A stretch of DNA of 64,000 nt from the NCBI GenBank assembly GCA_035041965.1, contig JAPYMA010000242.1:124001-188000 (forward strand), given 5' to 3'. The position numbers were made by a program, and so were the translations under genes. The notes beneath the pieces are model-generated. The model was not told the origin of the DNA. It made no database searches and saw nothing but the letters and a program-made list of their open reading frames with translations. This DNA comes from Anisakis pegreffii. Its lineage: Eukaryota; Nematoda; Chromadorea; Rhabditida; Anisakidae. Below are positions 49,590 through 61,613 of the stretch, one piece after another (position 1 is the first letter of the stretch; each line of letters opens with the position of its first letter).

Positions 49590-52500
49590 TTAGTGTGAAT
49601 GGTGTACATAATCAGGATCATAGCTTGTTGCTAACGGATCCAATCCCGATTCGTGCGCCATACAATCATCGTAGTAAGCTTCTTTGAAGTAATATTCGTA
49701 CCTGCAACAAAGACAGATGAAGATACAGAGCACATACACATTCCATTATGATACTTTTCATCACAATACGAAACTTTCATCATGTTGTATGTCATAGAAA
49801 TAACTGAGCCCACTGAAATGAAATGCATTAAGTACAGATGATAAACTGCCTATAGCTGATGATAAATGAATAGGTGTGAATGAATCAAGCAGTCAAGAAT
49901 CAAACCATGGCTCAGGCAACATGTGTCCTTCTCGCATTATACTCAATCCGCTAATTGGATCACCTCGTTCACGTATATATCCATAGCCGTATGGACTTTT
50001 TAGCACCTTAACAGTATTTTTATCGTTATTGTTCATTTTCGCCCGTTCAGTTTCATCCAAACGGTTAGCAGAATAAATCAAAATATCATATAAACACCAA
50101 CAAAGCTTGAAATGAATGAAATAACTGAAGATTGCTACTGGTAAAAACTGAAATATTAGAAATAATTCACTTCTCTTTTCATCGTATGAATGTAATGACC
50201 CATATCCCGAGGATTTATATACAGTTCACCGACTTCGTGCGTTAAAATGCCATCGAATGCATGGCTTCGGGCCTTTGTCTTCTGTGTAACACTGAAAGTT
50301 TCATGTATCTACAAAATATTTTAGTCATATTCAAATGATTGAATGAAATATCGATCATAGACATTGATAATACAAAACTGAAATAACCGCAAAGGTAGAA
50401 ATAGGTCTGGTGACAGCAAGTGTTGTACCCTAATGAACAGTCGTGAGAAGATGCTCAAGAACAAACACTATCAACCAAAATAGAGACAATCAAATGGACG
50501 TATATAAAATACGATAATATAAACAAATATGAATGAATGAATAAAAGAATCTTCAAAAGACGCACTAAATTCGCCATCCAGCCCACGACACCTCATCGAT
50601 AAGTTGGAACCATTCTTCGAAAACATCACCCGAATGCCACTCGAAGAAATCAAAATCCATGCGTTCAATATCCTCAACAATTGTATCCGTATCACCTTTC
50701 TTTGTCCAATCGTACACCAGTATTTTCGAGTGTTTTCTAAGCATTACCTCGACTTTAGTTAAAATTACAAAACCATATTAAAAAATGTAAGCTTTATATC
50801 ACTTCTTCCGACTGCTTTACATCAGATCGATGAAAAAGAATGAACAAATGACTAACTCAAATTCTCTCAAAGAATCCTTGTATGAATCTTCGATCGTTTT
50901 CAGATACGTTTCATCGATTGCTGCAGCTTTACTAACCTGAAACATAACATGAATGCTGTTTTAAAATTCAACATGAGTCGATCTGAACTGAAACAAATCT
51001 AATGAAACAAACTATGAAACAATTTCAATTAGTTGATATTACTCAGTGAATAATGAAAACCAAACTACTCATTTCAAAAACAATAATGAAAGCGCAAAAC
51101 CAACGAACATTGCCTTCCTTCCGAATGTTTTCCAAGCAAACACTGACCGGAGCATCCAAATAAACAACCAAATGCGGCCAAAAGTGTAGTCTGGGCAGTG
51201 CTGACTTACGAACATAGAAATAATGTTTGAAGTCTAAAAACTCCAACAGACTTTTCTCAAACTCGACAAAAGTATGAAAGTGGCGCACAAAACTTGAAAA
51301 TCAATTCTAACGCAGATCCGTAATTTGGAAGCCGATTTAAGAACGAAATGGCCTGAGTGCATCTTGCAGAATGAAATTTGCAGTCAGCAATGACAAGATT
51401 AATTTATTTTGACAGGCATTACACTTCAACATCTACAATCACTTCAGGTGAACGAAAAGAAGTGTAAATAAAGAACGATGGTGAACGGAGACGTACACTC
51501 GAGACCGATGTAATTTTTGGCACGCATTGCATTTGCAAATACAAAATCTGAGTGTGGTGAACGCTCAAGCACAACACCTTGACCTGAAATCGCAGCACAT
51601 TTACACTCGGTTCATTCGATTGAAACTGATGCGATGAATAATCATTATCATCGATTCATCTTTCTAGTTCGCAAGTCGGATTAGTTCATTTTAACACTAA
51701 AAGTTTTTTGTGCTTTCTTTCAGAATGATGTTCACCTACTCAATCACCTTCATTTTGTAATCTTGATGATTTGGAAACGATCAAACAAAGGAGATAACTG
51801 AAACAAAAAGATTATCTTTTGATAAGACACGTTCTGAAAGTGAATTTGAAAAAGAAGTAACTGTAAGATGAAAGCAAAAGGAACCTGTGTTCAGAATATG
51901 AGCGATTGCATTCAAATACTGATCGAAACGACAATTGAATATTCGATCACGCATCACAGCAGTCATGTCCGACATTGGATCTTCGTAAAACATTTGCATA
52001 TCGGGGATACGGAAGCGTTTTGGGAACTGAATATTTATTGAAATTTGGGTCGAATCTAAATGCAGAAAAGAGAAATTTAAATCAAAAGTGCATTGTGCAA
52101 CTCATTCGTGCATGAAACTTTGCACTTCATAACTCTATTTCATAATTCTTTCATCACCATTACAACCAAGGATAATTGGTGGCTACTCTCGCATTCGGTA
52201 ATTCTCGACCACTTCAAATTTGGTTGCAAATTTTCGAAGTTGGAATTTACTGTCTGATTCAGTCAAGCAATGAGATGTGCTTGAAACCGCTGAAATCTGA
52301 AGTTAAAGCAACACAAAAAACAGAAAAATGCAAAAGTTGAGGAATATCCGGTTTGAATTATTAAAAAGACTCACAAGATGGTAGAAGTTTCGCATGTCAT
52401 TACCGTAACGATCAATCAAAATATGCTCCATTTTGAACTCTGGCATGAAATAAAACCCAAGTTGTTCGGCCAATTCACGTGCAGTTGTGGTCTGAACTGT

Positions 52501-53106
52501 TATTGAACTTGAATTGCAACAAAAAGTGCACGAATTTAAAACTGTCATGGGGAAAACCAAATATTTTTTCCAGTTTTCCAGTAAGTGAAACCCAAATTCA
52601 TGTGAACATCATGACAGTATAAGTGCTTTCTGCTGGAAAACATGGACGAATAAATCAGGCAGCAAACCTTGTCAGATCCGACGTTTCCCTCGACTACAAT
52701 CAGTTTTGAATTCTGATGAAATCGTGGCTGAGTTCGATCAATGATTGCATGCCAGAAATTGAAACTGAAATGACTGATTGATGAACATGAAATGGTTCCA
52801 TCAAAGCCAATATTCATTCCACGTTCAGTTACACGACACTTTCATACGAGTAACAGCAAATGTGTACAGCTGAACAGTAACAGTAAAATGAAATGAAATG
52901 CAATTTTGAAAAAATCAAAAAACGAACCCCTTTTCTCTGTACGGCCATGGTTCAGGATATTTATCTTTATCCAAATGAAGTAAACTTTTGTGCACGATGC
53001 CACGTTTTTGTTGATGGGATACGGATGCAGGTAACGCTAATGCCTGTGATGCGATCGGTACCACAAAACGTGTACCATTACGCAGCAGGCTGATCGTACC
53101 CGCCAT
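49590..53106 (-). CDS. nuo-4: NADH:ubiquinone oxidoreductase accessory subunit NDUFA10-like
   Basis: A complex I accessory subunit of the mitochondrial inner membrane, related to deoxynucleoside kinases. Eleven phase-compatible exons in transcript order: 52928-53106, 52668-52764, 52375-52491, 51885-52026, 51497-51583, 51109-51233, 50857-50936, 50566-50736, 50171-50291, 49906-50147 and 49590-49701; 490 residues. The N-terminus MAGTISLLRNGTRFVVPIAS is a plausible mitochondrial presequence. The kinase-like fold includes SKLIVVEGNVGSDKTTTARE (P-loop region), DRYGNDMRNFYH, RIFNCRFDQYLNAIAHILNT, VVLERSPHSDFVFANAMR, EYFKHYFYVRKSALPRLHFW and HLVVYLDAPVSVCLENI. The C-terminal extension carries a Pro/Gly-rich YGYGYIRERGDPISGLS part and ends in a Tyr/Asp-rich tail. 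Glycine of the usual GSGK P-loop is Asp here, in line with a non-catalytic role. The gene lies upstream of ogt-1 on the same strand. Confidence 0.92.
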
Positions 53107-53116
53107 CTGATACACT

Positions 53117-53123
53117 CTGTAAG
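53117..53123 (-). promoter_or_regulatory. Probable trans-splice acceptor of nuo-4
   Basis: On the minus strand CTTACAG is followed by a 10-nt leader and the ATG at 53106. Confidence 0.5.
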
Positions 53124-54500
53124 TAAACCACTATCAAAGTTTCATCTTCCAAATAATTTTCGCAAACGACACGAGTAGAATTATTCGTTCAATGCAAAAC
53201 AGCTAATAATGGTAAAGACGGCATGGAGCACAACCTATCAGAAAGTGGCTGTACGCGAATCTCCAAGATATGCAGCAATCCACAATTATCACCTCTCATA
53301 TACTACCTCACCTCCGCATAAACAAATAAGCAATTCCGAGAAATCAATAACCCTCTACACACACTCACATTCTCAACGTGCATTCCGGAAAAATTCTAAT
53401 GAGAATAAAGAAATAAACATGTGCATAACTCACATAAGAAGTGTGTGTAAAATCGCTCGTTCACTGGAAAGCGCTTATCGACTCCGATCGGAATTATTGA
53501 GACGTTGAAAAGCGATCATAAGTGAATTAGAGCAATGCAAACATTATCGCGAAATTAGTTTGCATTCTCTCTTATTCTTGACATTGACTCGTATTGGATA
53601 TTTTTAACTCAACATCAATGATAGAAATGACCGGACGCGTTTGGCAGTTCACAAAGTTGACACCACTGAATCGGCGTTTCTCTTATTGTTCCGACAGAAT
53701 TTTCTGAGAGAAACATCCAAATAAACGAATGGAGGTTTTGAGTAGCTGGAGGGGAAGCGGGTACCAGTGAATGCTACTGAAATCAAGAAGTTCGTTGCAA
53801 TTTAAATTTCCACTGATGTTCATGAGTGCGAGGGAGAGTTGCTGTCACAGCTGCGGAATGTAAGCGACGGTCGCCTCTTTCCTCGAGAGATCGCTTTCAA
53901 ATGACTCATTTCCTCACAGTCAGCGATGCATTCTAAACATGCTCAGTTTGAGGAAATTAAACGCAGAAATGAGTGACTGATCAAGACTTTCTTGGCCGCT
54001 TCATTTGTGCGTAGAAAACGGACTGAATATTTCCGCAGCAGTACTAGGAAGTAGGAGGAGGAATGTTTTCACTGTTAGCAGAATGTTTAGAACGAGCACA
54101 GACAGGAATGTCTCATAACTCATAGTGAATATTCAAATCGTGTTGTTTGGAATGTTTGCTCATAAGTTTGTTATAGATATTTTGGTGGTTATTTTTGTTG
54201 TTTTTTATGACTTCATTTCATTTTTATTTTGCAGTCTTGAATGAGTTGAAGAATCAAAATTATTTTTCACAGTTAAATTATAAGAATGACTGAAGCATGG
54301 AAATTTCATACAGAATTTTGTTGTTTGCTACTTTATTATTCTTAGGTTCCTTTTTTGTCGATTTTCATTGTTGTTTTCTTGTTTTTACCTCACTCCGCAG
54401 TTCCAAGCGGACCATAATAAAGAAATTTGCACCCCTTAATTTTTTGCCCACCTTATTATGATTCAGTGTTCTGATGTATCATTTGAAACTTTGAAAGAAG
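53124..54500. other. Intergenic, no gene recognised
   Basis: Upstream region of nuo-4 and probably of the divergent exon set beginning near 54501. Includes a moderately GC-rich stretch around 53740-54060. No coding signal seen. Confidence 0.45.
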
Positions 54501-55122
54501 TCAGAATTCTTAGAGCTCAATTCTATTATCGCTGTCTTGAAACAGCATAATAATGATATAGCTGCAGCCGGGCCTGAGAGTCTCCAATGTTGTAGAATGC
54601 TGTGAGTGAAGCGCTTGATCCGAAAAGAAATTTTTTCTCTTTTGCAGTTTAGATGATAAAGCTGCGAAATCTCAGGTTTGTAGCTAGAATACTGATGAAG
54701 TTATCGAAGACTGAATGTTCGCATCGGACCTGTCGAGCGCGAAGGTTAAATATCACGGACAACAATCCGTATTATTTGAACTCCTTTGTGATCTGAACGA
54801 TGAGTATTCAGTACCATTAGTTGTCAGGCTTTCACATCTTCTTGGCCACGTACCAGATGCCATTTCTTCCTGCAGCAATTCTCCTAAGCACATCCCCCTC
54901 CCCACATCCTCTAGCAATCCATTAGATCTTGGTAACACATTAAAGGCAAGTCAAGAAAGTTCCTGTCAAGAATTCATCAGTGCAGTCATCTTGTTCTGAT
55001 CAAACATTCGTTTCATAACAATGTTCAACATTTATGCAGAAAATACACAAGCAAATCAATCAACAATGATTTGTCAAACACCTCAGTTTCGCCCGTGCCA
55101 TCTTCAAACACACCCCTTCTCG
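54501..55122 (+). CDS. Exons of an unidentified gene
   Basis: Four exons fit in phase: 54501-54601, 54648-54675, 54745-54931 and 55040-55122, with donors GTGAGT, GTTTGT, GTAACA and GTATAT. The reading runs SEFLELNSIIAVLKQHNNDI, then AAAGPESLQCCRML, LDDKAAKSQ, VKYHGQQSVLFELLCDLNDE, a leucine-rich segment VPLVVRLSHLLGH, and a Ser/Pro/Gln-rich stretch. The leucine-rich helical first part could be an armadillo- or HEAT-like region, but no family is assigned. The first exon's acceptor is weak and no start codon was placed, so upstream exons are probably missing. The next exon in phase may be the kinase-like exon at 56988, about 1.9 kb away; a short candidate with a GTGAGT donor also exists near 55577-55609. 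Confidence 0.4.
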
Positions 55123-56987
55123 GTATATTTCTGTACGATTATGCTGCTTTGCTGCACTGAGGATGACTAAATATGCTGTGAAAAATATATACGAAAATAG
55201 TCTTCGAGAGAATTCTCATTTCAAGAACACACCATCAAAATAATATTCCTTTTACAAAATTCTGTACACTATCTGATAAGACTTTTGCTGATGGCGAATG
55301 GCACACTTTACATTGAAACCTTTTCTGAAATACTGTATTCCAAATGATAATCGTTCGAACACGTTTGTTTGATAATATTTGATTGAATCACAGTTGAAAA
55401 TCAATAACAATATAATATATTTGTTTTTCACTGCACTATACACATTTCATTGCCCAAAAGGATTATAGTTAGAATCGTTTTTTCATTCATTTCTTATTCA
55501 ACTAGAAATAATCGAGTGTGGCTTGCGAACAACAAATATTGTACCGTTTATTACCTGAACGGTGAGCATCTTCAGCACAGCTTTAGAAAACGTGTAACGA
55601 TGAGCGGGTGAGTAACTGATGAAAATATGGGATGCATTGCAAAGCATAGCGGTACCTTGCTAACTGCTTCAGCTCAACATGCAAGCAACTTCAAAATTGC
55701 CAGAGAAGCAAAACAAGCAGCAGTTTAGCACCTGCACCGCTATCATTTTGCTGATCATTACATGGTGAAAGAACCGTGCAGAAAATGCACGGGGGAATTC
55801 TGATAACGAAGAGGCCTGAGGTGGTAAGCAACCCGTGAAACGGAACCACCTGACCTTGGATTTCGCAGGGAAGGAGCAGGGATCCGGCCATCGTTCCTAG
55901 CTCTTGCTCTAGGCGATAATAACCTCAGAGAGCACAACGGTGCTAGGTCAATTCGCCTAACGACATTTCGGCTAACGACATTTCGCCTAATGGACATGGA
56001 GCACATGGAACGACTAGGATTAAATGGTCAACGGCTAGGCACTGAAGATTATTATCCCTTTGCAATAATTATTCCGTTTACTGAGTATTTGAACTTCATC
56101 TCGTTTTCGATTATAATGCCGTTTACAGTTTTTGAACTTACTTCAAAGGTTCTTGAGATATTTTTCATGACTGTTATGCACAGGCTTAGGATCACTGCAA
56201 ACATTACGCGTCGGATAGTTGGTTATTACTTATACATGATGATTCGTATTTGTTACTGTGAATGGTTGATATCCATTGCATATAATTTGTGAAGAGAATA
56301 CAGTTCTTTGGTAGAAAGTTTGCGAAGAAAATAATCATAAGCAGTTGAATTCCGTTCGATTATCATAAGAAAATAAAGTGGTCATTTTGCCTTCGCTCTA
56401 TTTGACGCTGATTTCTTTCACATGGTTCAGAATGCTCATTTATGTGTTTTGCAATCATGTCATCAATATGCTTATCAGTTATTATTATTGCAGGTTTTCT
56501 TTAACCTTCTTTTTTTTCGTTTGTTTTCAGATTGCTCGTGTATTTTAATGTCGCGTGTCTTCTGAATTTACTCGATAGTGGGAAAATAATGACCTCTGTA
56601 TTTACTCAATAGCATATCTACTCAATCATGTTTCGTGATCTCCAAAATTCTTCTTTGCTCATTTCCATTAACGGATCAAATTACGTGACCACAACATCAC
56701 AGCATTTGTGTTACTATTATTTGACTATAGTAGCAAATATTGATGAGATAAATAATATGAATGGTAGAAATATAGATTATGAAATACGAACGAAGGAATA
56801 TACACAATGAATATGAAAAAAAGAATAATGAAATTTAAATAGTTTTAAATTTAATATGAATCAGTGAAATATGAATTGTCAGATGTATCTGAAGTCAAGA
56901 AATTAAGTTTCATTGTTAAACCAAGTCTCTTATGAACTGACAATTACTGATTCTTGAAAAGTGACAAAATGGAGTGAAATGTTTCAG
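55123..56987. other. No gene recognised; short tandem repeat inside
   Basis: Either intergenic or intron of the gene above. It contains a ~15-bp tandem repeat at 55951-55995. The open frames at 55691-56006 (-) and 55990-56292 (+) are not convincing as coding. Confidence 0.4.
55951..55995. repeat. Three imperfect ~15-bp tandem units
   Basis: Consecutive units ATTCGCCTAACGAC, ATTTCGGCTAACGAC and ATTTCGCCTAATGGAC differ at one or two positions each. A short minisatellite-like run; nothing suggests a function. Confidence 0.75.
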
Positions 56988-57062
56988 ATTATTGGAGCGG
57001 GTGCCAGTGGGCCAGTGAGATTAATAAAGAGGAGATGTAGTGGCGAACACTTTGTGTTGAAG
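56988..57062 (+). CDS. Single protein-kinase-like exon
   Basis: A 25-codon segment bounded by TTTCAG and GTAAGA, phase 0 at both ends. It reads IIGAGASGPVRLIKRR followed by CSGEHFVLK. This is the glycine-rich ATP loop (GxGxxGxV) and the Val-x-Lys strand of a Ser/Thr protein kinase. No further kinase motifs (HRD, DFG) were recognised downstream on this strand, so it may be an isolated relic, a chance lookalike, or one exon of a gene with very long introns. It could belong with the exons at 54501-55122. Confidence 0.4.
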
Positions 57063-57533
57063 GTAAGAAAGCAAAGATGCTATTCGAGTTTCTTGCGGTG
57101 TTGGTTCGTTATTACTTTTTCAGCGTTTCGTGAAGAGTGTGCACAAATATGAACAATGAATATACAGTGTTAAGCGTGCTATCGAAGAACGATAACGCGT
57201 TATCGCTATTCCGCTATCGCCATCGCTATTGCCTACTCTAAAAACCTCATTACGCCACTGAATGATTGAAAATTTTCACTGAAGAACACGCATTTCTGAA
57301 ATGAATATGAGAAACATTATAAAAATAGAATCCACCTCCACATCCTAACCAACAGCTAAAGAATCAAGCACAACATCTGAACCCACTGCTACAGAATCCA
57401 ACTCCACACCTGAACCAACTACTAAAGATGCTTTTTTCTTCGAATCGCTCACAAGAGCTCAGTAGATTCGAATTGAGTGCAGTGTTGCAGCACAAATATT
57501 TATTTAGATACCTCAATGATTGAGGGACTATAT

Positions 57534-57600
57534 CAGTGGTTCTCATAAGAGATGAAATTACCTATTTTGAGTAATTGTAATTTGAAGGTGGAGTTGGTCG
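57534..57600. repeat. Partial copy of a small inverted-repeat element
   Basis: Starts CAGTGGTTCTCATAAG and continues with a TTTTGAGTAATT block. Both are also found, in the same order and spacing, in the complete element at 58175-58273. The opposite end is not recognisable here. Confidence 0.5.
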
Positions 57601-58174
57601 GAAAATTAGTATTTCATGCAGTTTTATGTTACGACAGAACGCCATCCTATTTTCTAAATATCATTAGCTCGTCCAGGCCTAACAGGGTTTTCACTGCTTA
57701 TTTGAAATCACATGCATTTGTCAGTGAATGGTGTTTTAACAGGGTTTTCATTCTTTTTCGTGCTATTGCAATCGCTCTCATGGCTTTCATCACCAAAAGT
57801 GTTCTCTTTTGCTAATTTCTCATTCATTTTACTCAACAGTTAAAGTCAAATTCTCATTCTATCAAATACACTCTATAATTGATAATTTGACTGTTGAACG
57901 TTGTCAAGCAATAATATTCGTTGTTGTATTGTTGATTCCGGCTGTATGCTGCAGAACAAGAAACTGATTCAAAGTGTGAAGTGAAATGAAACGAAATTAA
58001 TGAGAAAAACTCATGAAAACAACGATATTCACAAGCAGTAGCTATGAGAGTGAGTAGAACACGTTCGAAAATAATGAGAATTCGTCTACAACAGTTCGAA
58101 GTGAGCGTGACACAGACGATAGCTTTTCATGCAATCATAATCGATTGCAATAATGAGCAACGCAACGATCTAGG

Positions 58175-58273
58175 GCAACGGTTCTCATAGGAAGTTAATT
58201 TACCCGTTTTGAGTAATTTAGTGGTAACGGCGGCCTGCAAGGGGTAACGAAGCACGCGAACGTGAGAACCATT
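58175..58273. mobile_element. Short MITE-like element with hAT-type ends
   Basis: A 99-bp unit: left end CAACGGTTCTCAT, right end the reverse complement of CAATGGTTCTCAC (11 of 13 match). Flanking 8-mers ATCTAGGG and TTCTAGAC share the core TCTAG, compatible with a decayed 8-bp target duplication. The left half matches the copy at 57534. Confidence 0.5.
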
Positions 58274-61200
58274 GTTCTAGACAGTCAACGACATCAGCGC
58301 AGGGAATCCTCCGTCCCCATTAAATTCTCATTTCGATGACTGATTTGATGATCACGGAGTCTTGCCGAACAATAAACAACTACTTGTGCTTCTATTCGAT
58401 TTTTTTGCCTATGAGCAGTTTGTTGAGAGTCATAGGTGACCCAACTCAGAGCGAAAACTTCAGCCGGAAATCGATTGCTCCAACCATGATGATTAAATCG
58501 CTTTTCATGCAAATAAAGATCGTATCTCGAATAACCAGTGACTACCTCATTATTTCTACCATTTTTTAATTAATCTCAACTCGGAACGCATCAAGATCAA
58601 CAAATCAAAACGATTCTTCCACAAAAGTGAACAGAAGTATCACTGGAAAAGATAGCCGAAATAATAACGAATAAAGCAGATCATTGCCTCGTTTGTAGTC
58701 TTGATAACTAAACAACTCACCTAACCAAAATCAACGAATCCATTTGTTCACATCGAAACAAATTTTATTGAAGAGGCAGTCTGTGACAGAATAGTAGAAA
58801 ACGATCACGCTCATAGATGAAGTCAATTAACTGTGCACTTTATATAATACATTCATTGTGTTACATAAAATAAGATAAAATCAATTATAAACAAAAACAT
58901 GAAATATCTTGAACGGTTCCATATGAATCGAATTTCACAACAATTACTGAACAACCGAAATAAAACAAATAACCTCCATAAGAAACATTCGCATCAAATT
59001 TGTGAAAAAATACACAAACAGATAGATGGATATAACTTGTCGAACATTGCTCTTTCACAAACAACAACAATTCAAAAAATGAACCAATCATTACTGAAAT
59101 AATAAATATTACAACTCAAAATACGATTCAAACCACAAACACGATACGCGAATAGTTTATTAAAAACGTTGAGAGAGGTAATATGATTTGCAAAAGACAT
59201 TCATAACACCAAAAAACCTCATCTCACCAATTATTCGATGAAACCACTGAAGAGTAAAACCTTTCAACAGGTCATCTGAATTTGATATTATACAATCGGC
59301 TGTTTTCCACTGCATAACAGACCACTGAGTATATTGGCCATTCGTGGATAGCATTTAAATATTAAATACTATTCACCAATAATATGGAAAGTGTAATTAA
59401 GTGTTCAAAGTACCAGATGAAAATGAAAATAACCCAACGATAAGTCAAAACATGGACATATGAAATCGAAATGGATGCATGCAAAATAAGGACCGAATCA
59501 TATTCGCATCATGAAAAGCTAATCAAGGAATATGCTAAAATCATTATCTCATTCAAGAGAAAAGTGTTCATATCTGTTAATCTACAACAAATACGAAGTA
59601 TTTTCGAATGCATCCGAACGAAAATAGTTTGGGATATAATTTCGAGCGAAACAATCATTCTAAAAATCAGTTTCAGAACACCGTTTCGCATAGTGTGATC
59701 TCCTTTCCAAACACTGGTGATGAAGGCGAACTTTAAAGAAGAAAACTTCTTCGCTATGGCAACAACTGCAACATTCTTCATATCACCTGAGGTGTGAAGA
59801 AAATTTTCACATTCATCATACTATAAAAAACGACCATTTAAATGAAAATCGAGTCATAAATGAAAGTAGGGAATCGATTGGATTCACCCATTCACCTAAC
59901 CAAATCAACTAATAAATCAATCGATGCCACGATGATGAGAAGCGAAGTGCAACAAAAGATACGAGAATTTTAATTTCGAATAGAACAAACGACACGTATG
60001 AAAAAAAAACAACGAGATTTACGACTTAACATCAACGATACGAAAATAGTTATCAAATTGATCGATATATGTATAATAAACATCTGAATGAGATCACAAC
60101 TCAAAATAATAGGCAATTAATCATACGTCTATTATAGAGTACAATGATAATCATAAATGAACAACGAATGAATAGAACAGAGACAAGTTGGAAATGTTTC
60201 AGAAGCTGATTCAGTTTGCCTGCCACTCATCGATATTGGATATCCGAATAAAGGACTTCATGGATATTCGTTCGGAGTGACGAATCCTTTAAAGCTCTTA
60301 TACTTACGATGGTCAGTTTACATCTACGGTGCATGAATGCTTTTGATATGCTCGAAAATTGGTGCGCATCATTCTTGCAGACGAAACAGTTTCATTAAGG
60401 AAGTTAAAATGCCACAAGAAAAATCAATCGTGAAAATTCTTTGCAATTCGGAGCACAACCCAACGAAAATTCAACAGAAAATGACCTTCAATAATTCGTG
60501 AGCAATTTGCAATTTGCTGAAATCGAAGTATCACTCGATTCTGATATTACATCAATTTAAGATATTCCTGAATTACTTCAACTGTTATTGGAAGCAGCGA
60601 CTTGAAACAAAATTTCTCAACGAGTTTCATTTTTTGAAAATCAGTTCATGAGAGTTCAAAACAGAGAAACATTACGTGAAGAAATATATGAATAAAGAGA
60701 CACAAAACAAATAGAACAGTAATTAAAACGAACTTAAATGTGCACTTCACGACAGAAGGTACGCAATCCTGAGTAAACAATACGCCGGTTTTAGCCGCCA
60801 TTTTTCCAAACTGACAGTATGATGCATGATCAGATGATACGAGAGGAAGACTTGCAGACTCACAGTAAGAACCGGCCGAGGCAAAGTTTCGATGATTATT
60901 TCATAAGATAATTGGAAACGATGAGATTTAGTAACCAACGGGAGCAACGAAAATAACAACAACAGTGATAATCACATGTCAACTTCTCGGTTAAACTTTC
61001 TTCGAGTCAACTAATGAGTGATATGAAAATGTAATCATCAATAATTGTATATATAGCGAGGTGAAAATTATTTGTGTGAGGAGAAATAAAATTCTGAAGA
61101 CCACAAACCCCTTCCTTCTGAAGGATGCCTTTATGTTGAAAAACGCTGCTGCTGCTAGAAATTCACTTACAAAGTTCAGTTCAAGAGATGGTTGTGTCGA

Positions 61201-61613
61201 ACCATTTTTTCATCGGAGGCATCCCAGCTCACGAATTTCGAAATTCTATTGGTAGCAACCTCCAAAATAACACCAATCCGAATGAAAACAACAGATCAGA
61301 AAATTCGTTGAAAAAATTATACTGAAAGACAGCGCCGCCTACGATGCACATTTATCAGTGTTAGGTGAAAGAACAATTCGATACACCATCCGTTCAGAAT
61401 AAATTTCATGAAGGGTTATTTCATAATGTTCGTCCTCAGCTCAGAAAACACACTTCTGAGAGGTGGGATTTGGGAACTCAAAATTCTAAAATAATTTTCA
61501 CCGAAATGTAAATATATAATATATGTATATAATGGAAAGTACAAATCCAATAAAGTATAAGTATGAGATTATTTAAAAACAGATACAGAAGTGATAGGGT
61601 GTGTATTAATTAC

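Larger units (their letters stand above)
57063..61613. other. Intergenic, no gene recognised
   Basis: About 4.5 kb, very AT-rich beyond 58300. Contains two related terminal-repeat-like sequences (57534 and 58175-58273). Minus-strand open frames such as 60747-60962 and 59160-59354 have no neighbours in phase and are not called. Confidence 0.45.

Noticed and set aside
55600..55640. Stretch resembling bacterial 16S rRNA (GCGGGTGAGTAA)
   Set aside because: Only about 12 bases match and the following sequence does not; no rRNA gene here.
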